Position numbers and translations under genes: made by a program | Origin: Riptortus pedestris | Lineage: Eukaryota; Arthropoda; Insecta; Hemiptera; Alydidae | Length of the DNA: 64,000 nt | Direction of reading: 5' to 3' | NCBI GenBank assembly: GCA_019009955.1 | Contig: CM032228.1 | Coordinates: 988,501-1,052,500, forward strand | The notes under the pieces: model-generated | What the model was told of the DNA's origin: nothing | The model's database searches: none | The model's input: only the letters and a program-made list of their open reading frames with translations | Shown: one piece after another, positions 36,205 to 47,859 of the stretch | How the letters are laid out: every line of letters starts with the position of its first letter | Position numbering within the stretch: position 1 is the stretch's first letter

Positions 36205-37636
36205 TTTATAACAATGTATTGTTTTTCCAAAATAGCCAATCCTAAAGTGTAACTTTTAGGGAATAATAGGATAAAAATTTTAGTTTTGAAGAATAAATGA
36301 AAATGTGATCCTAATCTATCTATCTCGACTTTTTGACTCACCGTTTTTGAATAATTCAAATCATAATCACGAATAGCATTTATTACAATTGAATACCATC
36401 TATAATGAACATATTTCCTGTCAAAAACCAATCCGAGCACATACAGTTTAAGCATAGTTTTATACATAAGATTATATTCGTAATAGTAAATCTCCCTGGA
36501 AATCAGTTCCCTTAACGCCAGCATTTTACAAGAAATAAGTAAACTCAATTAACTCCCATCAATTTCCGCTCTCGCATGAGCGTTATCATTATTGTTTTCC
36601 TTAGATTATTGATTCAGAATATTATTTTAATAATTTATCTACCTGATGGAACTAAATAATAGTGGTACCCTTAAAATAATTTCATTTATATACAAAAAGC
36701 TAGATGAGGGGAAGAGAACACCCCCCCCCCCTGCAACCTAAGTAATACTTTAAACATTCATATTGAGTATATATTAAATACCGGAAATGCTCTTATAGTT
36801 TACATTTCTATTGGAAATAAATTACAAAGTTATTTTATAGAGAAAATTAATAAATGAGGAGGAGGTGACAGAGATTTATAACTTTATAGATCCGAATCAT
36901 TCTTAGAACTGTCAAATAAGACTAAAACATAACATCTTTTGTCATAATACGCATTTATTAAAAACAAATTTGAATAAGTACTAATAAAATTAATGACTCC
37001 CGCTATAGTTTTAGCGTATATCCCGTGTTTACTTCATTTTACAACAAAAGTGAAAGCAACAAATATTAGTATAAATAAAAACGTAAACAGCTTTTGTTAT
37101 ATGCACGATTCAAATAAAATCCCACGAATTTTTATTTCAGGTCTCCCTTATAACCCCCACTACCGTTTAAACCGAAAAATTTTAATATAGCTTATAATTT
37201 TGGAAGAATTAATGCTAATTCACATACCGAGTTTTGTTAAGTTCGGTTCAACCGTTAGTGCCGAATGAAATAGTTGGCTCCCACTTTAGTTTTTAATGTA
37301 TATCTCGTTTATACTTTGTTATAAAACAAAAGTTAATATAACAAAAGTTACTCTAAATAACAGAATAAACAACTTTTGTCATGTGCATATTTGCCAAAAA
37401 ACCAATCGGAACAGAAATATCGCTATTTTTAATTTCAAGCCTCCCTTATAATCCCCACTCCTGTTCCTCGCAGAGAATATTAACATAGTCTAAGTTGGGT
37501 TGTAGTAATATACATACAAGGTAACAAACAAACAGATACCAAAGAAACAAAATGCAGTTATGGTGTCTATGACATGTGAAACAAAAAGTTATCGTCAAAT
37601 TTCGAGAAAAAAAATCAATGTATAGACAGAGGCTAC

Positions 37637-37637
<1 letters not shown>
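36205..37637 (-). mobile_element. Family A copy, reverse, with long internal module
   Basis: Reverse-oriented counterpart of the 28098 copy. The AT-rich module runs 36205-36960, then one or two ~300-bp modules, and the reversed 5' end cagaggctacaatt with a (TA)n. The hairpin/CTAG terminus is lost. Confidence 0.65.
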
Positions 37638-37679
<42 letters not shown>

Positions 37680-37699
37680 TAATATTGATAATTGATAAT

Positions 37700-37800
37700 T
37701 ATAATATTGATGGACATTTGAAGAAAATTTTTAAAATTGCGTCATGAGTACTACCTCAATAGCTGATTTCCCTTAAATGAAATCTGTTAATATCAAATTT
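37700..37800 (-). repeat. Family B left-end fragment, reverse
   Basis: gatggacatttgaagaaaat, gcgtcatgagtactacctc, aatagctgatttcccttaaa: the B left terminus in reverse. Next to the (TA)n that ends the family A copy at 37637. Confidence 0.6.
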
Positions 37801-38442
37801 TGTAACAGTCAAACAAAAATTGCGGCTGTTAATACAGTGCTGTTAAAGTGGTAAAACTATAAATCTTCTCAAGAATTAGTTTTCTTATACCCTATCACAG
37901 AATATATATATATATAGCTTGATTCATTTCAAGTTATGTACTATTCTTTTTTTTTTTTCAATTAGTCATTTATATTCATTTGTCTCAACGGCCATTCGAT
38001 ACGTTAGTTTGTTGCCATTATAGAGCAAAGATGACTATTCGAGTAGTTGCTCAATTGATTCATGATGATAAGTCGACTCTAGGGCAAAAGGGAGAAGGCC
38101 AACCTCAAAGCTTTCTTATTTATAGTACTGAATAAAAATTCAGAAAAAATTGGGAATAGCGAACAGGAAATATCTTTAGTGAAACGAGTTGTGTGATTTG
38201 ACATATGACCCACCCAAAGCTTATATCAAAAAAGTAATTGCAAATTTATATTGTATTGCAATGTTTAGTTAAATTAATAAAAAAAAAAAAGATTTAAGAA
38301 ACTTTTGAAAATTATTTTTTTAAAATACCTCAGTCTATAATTTTTAATTTTTGTAATGAAATGATATTGAGAAATAATAGAAGCTTTTAATATTTATTTT
38401 TCCGTTTATTGTAATTGCATATTATAAATGGTTTTTAATGCA
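37801..38442. other. Intron sequence, nothing recognised
   Basis: AT-rich stretch between a family B fragment and the truncated LINE; short (TA) and T runs only. Confidence 0.6.
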
Positions 38443-39357
38443 TATTATAAATTACCGAGTCTTCCTCTTGCGCCTACTACGAAGAAAATGCCTGGCAAAA
38501 ATTTAAACTCAACAAATTAACCAGCATCTATTCCGCCGAACTATTCACAATTCAATTCGCTTTATACCACTGCATTTGCAAACGCTCGACTCAAGAAAAA
38601 TTTCTGATTTGCACTGACTTGTTGAGTGCCCTATTGAGTATCAAAGATGTATTCACAAACAACCCAATAGTAAAAAAAATACAAAATCAAATACAAATGC
38701 TCCGAGAGCTAAGAAGAGTTGTCTACTTGATGTGGATTCCAAGCCACGTGGGAATAGATGGAAACGAAAAAGCAGATTTAGCTGCCAGAGAAGCCCATCA
38801 ACTCGACTCCATCACCCCAACAACAATTACATCTGCAGAACTCTACCAACCACTCAAAGAAGAAATTAATAAAAACTGGCAACACATGTGGAATGAAACC
38901 CAGAACAATAAAATAAAAACTGTTAAAACCACCATCCGTCCATGGAAATATTCGATAAGAGACAACAGAAGAGATGATGTTGTATTAGGAAGACTCCGAA
39001 TTGGGCACACACGACTTACGCATGGCAATCTTATGACAAAAGATCAACCCCCGATTTGTGAGAAGTGTAACACAGAACTATCTACCACATATTAATGGAA
39101 TGTCATAAGTATACAGATATTAGAAACAAATGCAATATTTTCAATAATATAGAAGTGGCCCTTGGATATGACCCGAAAGAACTCGATAAATTGTTTAATT
39201 TTGTAAAAAACACGAGTTTATACAAAGAGATTTAAAGTGCAATTGTTTATATCCTTGTTTATATTGTTAAAATGGCGATATGGATGAGGATACCAAAATT
39301 TGAATTATAAATATTACAGGGCGATGATAACCTGGTAGTTTTTCGCCCTTAAATCCT
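38443..39357 (+). mobile_element. 5'-truncated jockey/I-type LINE
   Basis: 3' part of a non-LTR retrotransposon: RNase H domain, C-terminal zinc-knuckle region, and a 3' UTR ending gggcgatgataacctgg and tttttcgcccttaaatcc, the kind of tail seen in arthropod jockey/I-related elements. 5' truncation is the normal result of incomplete target-primed reverse transcription. No poly(A) tail or target duplication is identified. It sits about 35 bp upstream of Nnt exon J. Confidence 0.8.
38460..39233 (+). pseudogene. LINE RNase H and C-terminal remnant
   Basis: Frame reading SCAYYEENAWQKFKLNK, then IYSAELFTIQFALYHC (second catalytic acidic residue), FLICTDLLSALLSI (third), and WIPSHVGIDGNEKADLAARE (histidine and final Asp of RNase HI). 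Downstream are RLRIGHTRLTHGNL and CEKCNTEL. At about 39092 the frame shifts, and HILMECHKYTDIR continues the usual H-L-ECP region in another frame. Truncated at the N terminus and frameshifted, hence a remnant. Confidence 0.85.
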
Positions 39358-39392
39358 ATACAACAACATATAAATGGTTTTTATTGTTTCAG

Positions 39393-39481
39393 ATGCTAGC
39401 AGCAACTGCAGCTTTCATTTCATTTATTAATGTCTTTGGTGGATTCATTGTTACCAAGAGGATGCTTGATATGTTCCGAAG
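39393..39481 (+). CDS. Nnt: Nnt exon J: domain II helix
   Basis: Window residues 525-553; the smallest exon (89 nt). One membrane helix [18 protein letters not shown] followed by TKRMLDMFR, the conserved T-RMLDMF loop. Acceptor attgtttcag, donor cgaag|gtgatt. The two leftover bases complete Arg with the next exon. It lies just downstream of a truncated LINE fragment. Confidence 0.94.
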
Positions 39482-41322
39482 GTGATTCATTTTTCAACTT
39501 AAACATTTTTCATACTATTAATTTCTTTTATATTAGGTCCAACAGTTTTGGCCATAAGGTCCGATATATCCCTTCTTTTCGAGCTACTTTCAGGAAGGAT
39601 CCCAGATGTTGCTGAATCATTTATCGCCAGCTGGTGTTTGATTAAATCCTAAATATTCCCAAATTCATTCGAAATCCAGGACTATGGAAGGGTAAATTTT
39701 AGATTTGTATTATCGTAAATGCATTAGTCTATAGTTCATTTCTGGGTGGATGGTTGATGAGGCCTTCTCAGAACTCTATGTCAGGGTTCTGAACCAGAGT
39801 TTTCCAGTTACGAATGGCCATCCCTCCCCTTGTCTTTCTCATGGCAGTTACTCCTTTTCTCTGCGACATCTTTTACATTTTGCAAAAGCCTTTCAGTTCT
39901 TTATTTTATTTTAGATTCGACTATATTTTTAAGCTAAATTTAAGTTTTATGTATTGTAGTAAACTGAATAAATAACTATATATGTACGAGTATATTTATG
40001 ATATGTGTGTGATGTTTAGTTCAGCTGCAAATGTAATGAGATTGAAAAATAAGTAAATATATTTTCCCTTTATGGGTCAATGTATTTTATTATGTCCTAG
40101 AGTTAGTGAATGTCATTATAGACGCAAAAAGAAGGTTGACTTAATGTGACCCTAAAAAGCACTTGGCTTATGCTCATAGTACTAAAAATTAATAATTAAA
40201 TGAATTATTAAGAAATTCTAAGTATAGTCAGTTAAGAAGTGCATTTCATATACCACTTAAAAATATTATTGTTCATTAATTAAATCGACTAATTCATTAA
40301 CAAATAAAATCTATGCCTGGACCACTTCAGTTATTATAAGATTATTTAAAGGATATTGAGAACTCTTAATGCATATAAATTATTATTATTATTATTATTA
40401 TTATTTATTAACATGTCCACTTTTTGCAACTGAGGCTAATTGGGACGGACTATCTACAGACTACCACTCTTTTCTAGCCAGGCTGCGACTGAGGATTTTA
40501 GAAACTAGAATTTATTTATAATCAAAAAATATCTATTTAATGTAATAACATTGCTATATCTGAGGTTAAGCAAGTGGGACCAGGTGGTGATTAGACATAC
40601 TCGTATTTTAGTATTCGAATTATTAGCAATTATATTATAGAAAAATACCATAAATTTAAGATCATCCCACCCTAAAACATTCAGAGCATTTGATATTTAA
40701 GTTCACCCGCCCTGGACTGTATATCGACAGCTTGTGTTTCGAATGGCAAGCAGGTTCTCCAATAACAATGTAGGTTTCATAATTCATTCTCCCTTCTCCA
40801 ATTGAGAGTCGAGGAGCTTTTCCATGATAAAAAAAAGAATGAAGTGAGAGTGCTTAATTCAAAATCCCATCGCCGAGAGAGCTGAAGGACTTAGCTCACT
40901 TTGACCTTTGTTCCTTCGCTACCTCAAGAGGAATACAGTTTGTAGATTTTCGTTTCCTTCAAGAAAGATATGTTCATAACAATAAATTTGTGCAGATGAG
41001 ATAAAATTGTTCATCATTTAAATTCTTCCCTTTAAATTTAATACAAGTTGGTCCAGTGGGAGGTGAGAGCAGTGCTCGGGCAACTCTTTCCCAATTTGGT
41101 GATCCTGCGGCTTTTTATACTTTCATCACTTTTCCCCATTTATTATACTCTTTTCATTTAATGATACTGCTCTAGAATTTGTACAAGTTAAAATATATTT
41201 TAAAAGTGTGATTTATATAGACCCTATTATTTCTTTCTTTATGTTTGGATGAAATGTGTGTGTACTTGTTATGTGAGAGAGGAGTGTATTTGCTATTAGG
41301 CTACTAATGTGTATGTCGTTAG
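39482..41322. other. Intron, one SINE copy, otherwise unassigned
   Basis: Apart from the SINE fragment at 40380-40503, AT-rich sequence with no recognisable gene or element. Confidence 0.65.
40380..40503 (-). mobile_element. SINE tail-half copy, reverse
   Basis: (ATT)n tract followed by gtccactttttgcaactgag, gctaattgggacgg and ccactcttttctagccagg. Same family as 26826-27045, diverged and lacking the tRNA-like head. Confidence 0.7.
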
Positions 41323-41521
41323 GCCTAGTGACCCGCCCGACTACAACAGCCTCTACCTGATTCCTGCAAGTGCGCTGTTAGGAGGCTATGCGCTTGGAGT
41401 GATCTACTCCTATCCGGAGATTCACCATCTCACTTCTCTAGCTGCCTCTCTCTGCTGTGTAGCGGCTCTGGCTGGCCTCAGCTCTCAGTCATCGGCCCGA
41501 GCCGGCAACAATCTCGGCATT
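41323..41521 (+). CDS. Nnt: Nnt exon K: domain II, between alpha-like and beta-like halves
   Basis: Window residues 554-620. Begins RPSDPPDYNSLYLIPASALL, the loop and helix corresponding to the joint between bacterial PntA and PntB in the fused animal protein. It then continues LCCVAALAGLSSQSSARAGN, typical of the PntB-like part. Acceptor gtcgttag, donor ggcatt|gtaaat. Confidence 0.95.
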
Positions 41522-42744
41522 GTAAATATTTATTATTGATTTATTATAACTTTATAAAATATACTTACATCAGCCCTTTTGAAATCGTTCGGAAAACAAA
41601 AAAAGTCTGTCGCCCAGGTGCTACAGAAACTTACCGTTTCCTGCCTGTAGGAATAACACACTGGTGGATCGCATCTCAGCCTCTATTCTATTCTTTCTCC
41701 GATAGTAAGTAGCCTGTGTAAACAGAAATCGAATTAAGTGAGATGGACAACAGATGGTGAGTGAGTCAGTTACTCGATTTAAAAATTTCGTGAGCAGAAT
41801 GGGGATTTACTGAAGACAATGAAATGTATAGAACAATTGGAGATCACTAAACGTTTAAAAACACTGATTATGTAACATTTTTTCATTGAACTCGAGTCTT
41901 GAATTTTCGAATCTCCCAGCTGACTCCCCCTTCCTTCCTGCTCTGTTTTCAGCCATTAACATATTTGCTATTCAGTGTATGGAAAAATGTTTAAATATTG
42001 AGTATCGTATCGATCGAATAAAACTTTTCGAGCCAGAAACATAAAAGCTTAATTAGTGATGTCACACTTATCATATTTCCATATATCTCATATTTTCGGT
42101 CTGATTCGTTCCCATTTCTGCATAGTTTACAGGAGAGAGAAAAAAAACTGAACGATATTATTTTCTTTTTTACATATCGAGATTCTGAAAATCTGGTCAG
42201 TTTCTATAATGATTCTAGACATTTTGTAAGTTTTGGTAATAGGATATCTTAAGCTCAGTTTAAAAAAAATAAGGAAAATAATTAATTAGCAGCTTTTCTG
42301 AATGAAGTTTTCATTTGATCGAGGACATAACAGTTTTTACACTTAAATGAACATGAAATGATATTTCATTGTAATTTTTATTTAAGGTTTTTAATATAAC
42401 CAAATGAATTCAATCAGTTTACATCGAAATATATATTATCTAAAGTTTAACAATACAATCAGTCTTCAAAGAAGGAACAGTCCATTTAATAGACATACTT
42501 TATAAACAACATGCAATTAAACCGACATCATTTTAAATGCTCCAAGACTTACAACTTAGTATTCTTCACTAGTTACTCATTTATATTATAAAGACAGAAT
42601 CGATTACCTTAACCATTAGCTCATTCATATAAGTTAATCAAAGTTAATAATTAAGAGCTAAGTAAATTCAAAAAATTCTAAAAGCAAAACAATCATATTT
42701 TTTAAACAAAAAAAATTAAATTCTGAGCCAAAAGCAACCTTTCG
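41522..42744. other. Intron, weak family B traces
   Basis: 41760-42150 resembles reversed family B body (gggatttactgaagac, ttttcagccattaacatat). The rest, to 42744, is very AT-rich and unassigned. Confidence 0.5.
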
Positions 42745-43290
42745 GCCATAAAAAAATATGATCTTTAGTTATGACTGAAACGGTTAAATATCGAGTATGG
42801 TATATATCAAATAAACTTTTTCAAGACAAGAACGTAAAATCTTAATCGATGACGTCATCGCACAATGAACTTGCATGCAATAAAGGCCTCTTGAGAAGAA
42901 TATTTGCTATTTAAGATTAGAACAAAAAGGTTCCTGGTATAACAGATTATTTTTAATACATTTCTAGGTATTTTAATTTTAAATAAGATTTGTTATGTAC
43001 CATTTTTTGGTCTGACTTATAGTATTGGAGATATTTCAAATTTTCAAAATCCCCCCCCCTCTCACTGATCTAATTTCTGCTATTAATGAACTCGATCTTC
43101 CATTTTTACATAAAAGGATTAAATATCGAGTTTTGTAACTATCAAACAAAAATTGCGACTACTAGAGCATTAACAGACATTTATATATCATTTTGAATGT
43201 ACCTCATTTTCATCATCTCCTCGGTAGGGTTGATGGACATTTGAGGAAATATTCATGAGTACAACCTCAATAGCTTAAAGGGTATGTGTG
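42745..43290 (-). repeat. Family B repeat copy, reverse
   Basis: Reverse B body with gactgaaacggttaaatatc, gattagaacaaaaagg and the left end tcatcatctcctcggtaggg, gatggacatttgagg, acctcaatagc near 43200-43280. Followed by a TG repeat and a (TA)n (43336-43387) just upstream of Nnt exon L. Further reversed B-like body lies at about 41760-42150. Confidence 0.6.
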
Positions 43291-43319
43291 CTTGTGAGGA
43301 TGTGTGTGGTTGTGTCTGA

Positions 43320-43390
<71 letters not shown>

Positions 43391-43475
43391 GGGAGAGAGA
43401 AGATGTTGATTACTATTCGTTCCCGTAACTAAAAGATTATGATTATTAGTCTAAAATGAATTGTTGGTTGTTTAG

Positions 43476-43642
43476 ATAGGTGTAGCTGGTGGTATTGCTG
43501 CTACCCTCGGGTACATGAGCCCTAGCATCGAGACGCTCATCCAGATGGGAGCTTGCCTTGGAGTTGGTGGTCTCATCGGATCTATTGTTGCTAACAGGAT
43601 TCAAATAACAGATCTACCCCAACTTGTTGCTGCTTTCCACAG
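43476..43642 (+). CDS. Nnt: Nnt exon L: domain II
   Basis: Window residues 621-675. Encodes [19 protein letters not shown] and [20 protein letters not shown], ending at VAAFH. The R-x-x-[13 protein letters not shown] motif is diagnostic for the beta half of the membrane domain. Acceptor ttgtttag, donor ccacag|gtatcg. Confidence 0.96.
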
Positions 43643-43724
43643 GTATCGATTTTCTTGACACTCTTCTCTTAAAAACCTGTTATTATTCTTATTTTAAGTC
43701 CTTAAAAGACCTAAAACTAGAGTA

Positions 43725-43912
43725 AATGTTATTTATTAATCGTACTACATGCAGCTAGGACAAGCTAATACAATTTCCAGTCAGGGTGAGACTATAGATT
43801 TTATTTAGTGAGTTTGTCACTAAACAAAACCTATTGCCTTTTAGGGAGCTGAATTGATGACTAGGAGTTCTTACTGTATCAAGACAAAATGCCTTACCTC
43901 ACATGGATAACG
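43725..43912 (-). mobile_element. Diverged SINE copy, reverse
   Basis: Starts ttatttattaatcgtactac, contains gctagg-caagctaata and a degraded head with aggagttcttactg and cttacctcacatggataac in the same order as the full SINE. Heavily mutated. Confidence 0.5.
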
Positions 43913-44089
43913 TAAAACAAATATTGATATGGGCTACACATCACTTCCTTGTGCTCCTAGTAAATTAAATAAACAAAGTGTTTCATTTAAAGTTTCAAAT
44001 AGGGTACATTTAAAATTATTTCGTTTGAAAGTTATCTGTGATGTATCTGTTCCAGTGTCTCAGATCATAAAATGTCCTACCCAAAGTTT

Positions 44090-44640
44090 TTAGCAGATTT
44101 CCTCTAAAGGAAATCAGCTATTGAGGTCGTACTCACGACACGATTTTCGAAAAATTTCTTCAAAATTATATATATATATATATATATATATTTGTCTGTT
44201 AACGCTCTAGCGGTCGCAATTTTAGTTTGATCGTTACCAAACTCAATATTTAAATGTTTTATGCAAAAAGACAGATCATGTTCGTTAATGGCTGATATCC
44301 GACCAGTGGGAGGGGGGAATTTTTGAAAATTTGAAATATCTCCGTTACCATACGTCGGATCAAAAGCTTGTATAGAACCAATCTTATTGCAAATTAAATT
44401 TCCTATAAATATTGTTTTATACATTTATTCTCTATCTTGAATATTAACCGAGATATTTGCATTTTTATTAATTGTAACGGACGAATGAGATCGACTAACT
44501 TCGGGTCTAGTTGTGAGTTTCCGGCAAAAGCTAGTTCGGCCGTTTCCATAACTGTTCGACTCTCGTGAAATTTCTTTATCGTAAGACTTTACGTGGGAAA
44601 TCTGCTTAGTTTACGCAGCCCCTGTGCGACAGACTTGTTT
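44090..44640 (+). repeat. Family B repeat copy
   Basis: Compact copy with both ends: agcagatttcctctaaagg and cagctattgaggtcgtactc at the left, (TA)n at 44166-44190, tttgtctgttaacgctctag, and right end gggaaatctgcttagtttac followed by gcagcccctgtgcgacag. The best single example of the family's layout. Confidence 0.7.
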
Positions 44641-45454
44641 TATCTATAATTTATACGGAGGAATTTGATTTTTTTTAAATGGGGAAAATTTAAACAAATC
44701 GAGTGAAAAAATCGGGGGTGGGGGGAACCCCCAGTTATTTTTGCTTGCTCCCCTTCCTCCTTAGTCGATTTTGATTAAAAGAGGAGTTGCACAACTTGAC
44801 ATCAGAACAATGCCATCTATGAAATTGCAACATTCTGAGGCTTAGCCACTTTTCCGTTATGAGAATTTCGTCTCACACTGTAACTAGTCAAAATGGATAA
44901 TTCTGTTTAAATCTGAAAACCAAATAATTTTGCGATCACAAACCTTCCTTTAATTCGGACAAGGGAACAAAAATCGAATTAAAGTATGGTCAAAACAATA
45001 GAACTTAATCCAAACTGTATTCCTGCATATTTAGAGTTAGGTCGCTAACCCTAACCGTGTAAATTTCAATTTATGTGTTTATTAGTTTCAATAAACCTGT
45101 AAAATCCTCCAAAAGAAAAAGTTGTAACACCAGCCCTAATTTTGGTTTTTCCAGGCAATTAGAATCTGAATCAGGAATTTACAAAGAATATCACTTGTTC
45201 CCCTTGTCAAAATAGCTCGGCAGGCTGAAACTTTGCTAATATTATTTGTATTCCCATAAATTGTCTCTCCATTACTTCTGTAGACTGGCATAAATTCAGT
45301 AGTTTCGATTTGTGGAAGGGATCGTTTAAAAAAAAAAAAAAAACTTACATCCACAAAAGTGCATGTCATTTGATTAAGCTAAAAGTTATCTTTAGTTAAT
45401 GTAGAATACACTTTTTACATGTAAGATTACTTTTAAGTCGACTTAATAACTCAA
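44641..45454. other. Intron sequence, nothing recognised
   Basis: AT-rich, with G/C runs near 44715-44732 and an A run near 45331-45345. No gene supported. Confidence 0.6.
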
Positions 45455-45660
45455 GAGTCATGTGAGTCAAGGTGTTAGTCATACACTCACTTGGTAAACC
45501 TAGAGTCGGGAGATTCATTCTAGTAGTAATTTATTTAGTAACTAATTCATTAAATAAAATCCTTATACTCAGGCTGGCTAGAAAAGGTTGGTAACCCGCC
45601 GATAATCCAATCCGATTAGCCTTAGTAGTGTAGTATACACTGGCTGTTAATAAATAACAT
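45455..45660 (+). mobile_element. SINE copy, forward
   Basis: Head aaggtgttagtcatacactc, ttggtaaacctagagtcggg, then tcaggctggctagaaaagg, gataatccaatccgattagcc and a short AAT-type tail near 45650. Same order as the full-length SINE on the opposite strand. Confidence 0.7.
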
Positions 45661-45999
45661 TTTTTAAGTCTCAAGAAGGAAGATCTTCTTCGAGGAGGGG
45701 GTCTTGTGAGACGAAATTCTTCCATCAAACTCTAATCAAGAATATGATTGTGTAGAATTGACTAGTATATTTGTCTTACCAAATCGGCTATTTTGTATTA
45801 TGCTGATTGGGATTAACTAATGTAAGGTATTTATTATGAAGCTTAACTCATAAATAAGATTAAAAATTTATTTAGTTATTACAACTTATTTTCTAAAACA
45901 CCTCAAATACACGAGAATTTCTTGTTTTTGGCATAAAATGAGACAGTTAGGAAATACTAGTGGTTTGTATAAGGATTTGCTGTTCTTTTTTCTGTTTAG

Positions 46000-46137
46000 T
46001 CTTGTCGGGCTTGCTGCAGTCCTAACATGTGCAGCTACGTTCATCCACGACTTCCCAATGCTGGCTACTGACCCTGCTGCCCAAGTCATCAAAACTGCAC
46101 TCTTCCTCGGAACTGTTATTGGTGGAGTAACATTCAG
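46000..46137 (+). CDS. Nnt: Nnt exon M: domain II
   Basis: Window residues 676-721. Membrane segment [19 protein letters not shown], then a loop and [11 protein letters not shown], the conserved I-GGVTFSGS segment whose SGS continues in the next exon. Acceptor ttctgtttag, donor cattcag|gtaact. Confidence 0.95.
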
Positions 46138-46670
46138 GTAACTGATTATATAACACAACGATTAAAATAGATCGTCTTGTTTTAGATGAATGGATGCTCT
46201 ACTGTAATTAGGCTCTCGACTCCATCATCGGAAATGGAAGAAAGTTGGCAAGTTTCACTTTATTCAGTGTACATTTCCAATTCCTGTTTCAAATTGTTCC
46301 TCGAAAAGTTATTTTTTAACTTTCGCCTACCTTTAACCTTAGAACCCGATGGAATCTAATTCGGGGCTTCTTTTAAGCTATTTGCTGGCAAAATAAGTCT
46401 GTAAATTGTTTATCTGCCAGTTTCTTTGTCTTCCGAATCCTTTTACGTCCTGAAATGGATCTTTAACACTTACATTTGACCATAGCAGTATTCTACTGTA
46501 GTAGTTAAATACTTGTGCTTCTGAAGAATCGCCATTGGATCTCTGAAGCTGGGCTTGCTCAAAAACGAACCTAGAGTGGATTGTGTTGTTTAGATTGAGC
46601 TCAATTGTACTCAAATTTCCTTAAATGTGAGCTTTAAAATGCATCTGTTAATAACGTGTACATTTTGAAG
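46138..46670. other. Short intron, unique sequence
   Basis: 533-bp intron between Nnt exons M and N with no repeat recognised; one of the few repeat-free introns. Confidence 0.7.
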
Positions 46671-46891
46671 TGGGTCATTGGTGGCATACGGGAAGCTGCA
46701 AGGTCTGTTGAATTCGTCTCCGTTGCTGCTCCCCGGACGGCACGCATTGAATGCTGGGCTCCTTGCTGCTAATGCTGCATCTATGGCTTACTTCTTCATG
46801 GATGGAACTCTAGGAGGAGGCCTAGCTGCTCTAGGAACCGCTACTGCTCTATCCACTACTATGGGCGCTACCCTTACTGCTGCTATTGGAG
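46671..46891 (+). CDS. Nnt: Nnt exon N: domain II, last exon in window
   Basis: Window residues 722-795. Encodes [20 protein letters not shown] and [16 protein letters not shown], then a Gly/Ala/Thr-rich helix ending [11 protein letters not shown]. These match the conserved S-GS-VA-GKLQG and PGRH-LN motifs. Acceptor acattttgaag, donor attggag|gtaaac. The next expected sequence (GADMPVV-type loop, then domain III) is not found in the remaining 17 kb, so the gene continues past the window. Confidence 0.95.
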
Positions 46892-47234
46892 GTAAACCCT
46901 TTTTACAAATACTTTATTGGGAAAAAAATTATTTTATCTTATCTCCAGTGTTTTTACGTTTTATTTGCAGGTTTTCCTTAAGGGAAATGCTAAACACAGA
47001 AAAGTGTGTAGCACCAATCTTGTTGCTAATTAGATTCTCTATAATAATTATTGTTCTATACCTTTTTTTGTGTACTTTAAATATTAAGCGGATTATTTTT
47101 AATTTTTTTCATATTTCCCTTATGGCAAATCATGCCATACTCATGATGTATTGTGGTCGTACTCATGATGCAATTTTCGAAACATTTCCTCAAATGCCCA
47201 TCAATCATACACAAGAGATGACGTTTTATATATG

Positions 47235-47269
<35 letters not shown>

Positions 47270-47795
47270 GTCAGTTAGTGCTCTAGAGGTCACAATTCTT
47301 GTTTGATTGTTAGCAAACTCCATTTTTAATCGTTGTATGTACAAAGAAAGGCAAAGTTTGTTACTGGGAGAAATTGGGCCAGTGGGAGTGGGGGTATAGA
47401 TGAAGGAATTTCGAAAATTTGAAATAACTCCATTATTGAAAGTCGGATCGAAAAAGTGTATGAAAGTGTGTGTGTATAACTAATCTTCTTACAAATTTAA
47501 TGTTATAAAAATTTTCTTATGTACGTTTTTTCGCTATCTTGATTTTAACCGAGATATATGGATTTTTGTCATACTCAAGTAAAGCTCACTCCTACTCATG
47601 GCATATTAACAATACGTAAGCTGTTATATCATGAACCTCTTTATTCAAAGCTTATTTACCAAATATATTTTACAAGGGAAATATTTTAGAAAGTTTGTAT
47701 GCCAAATACATTTTAAAGATAATATTTGTTTGTGACTGAAATCTGCCAGGGAATAGTAGGTGTAGAGAGAGGGCCTATTCAAAAATTCAAAATAT

Positions 47796-47825
47796 TGTTG
47801 CGAAAATTAAATAGATGAATAATCC

Positions 47826-47859
<34 letters not shown>

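Larger units (their letters stand above)
1310..46891 (+). other. Nnt: Nnt gene, 14 exons visible, both ends missing
   Basis: Gene-level entry for mitochondrial proton-translocating NAD(P)+ transhydrogenase, the inner-membrane enzyme that couples proton re-entry to hydride transfer from NADH to NADP+. Fourteen exons (listed separately) total 2386 nt. All junctions are GT-AG and every exon phase fits the next, giving about 795 uninterrupted residues. Domain order matches the animal single-chain enzyme: presequence, domain I (alanine dehydrogenase/PNT N and C parts), Pro-rich linker, multi-span domain II. The animal protein is usually about 1,050-1,090 residues, so roughly 280 C-terminal residues (end of domain II and NADP-binding domain III) are not in the window. 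The initiator exon is also absent or unrecognised. Introns range from 77 bp to over 10 kb and are packed with repeats. The identification rests on family motifs I recognise, not on a database search. Confidence 0.95.
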
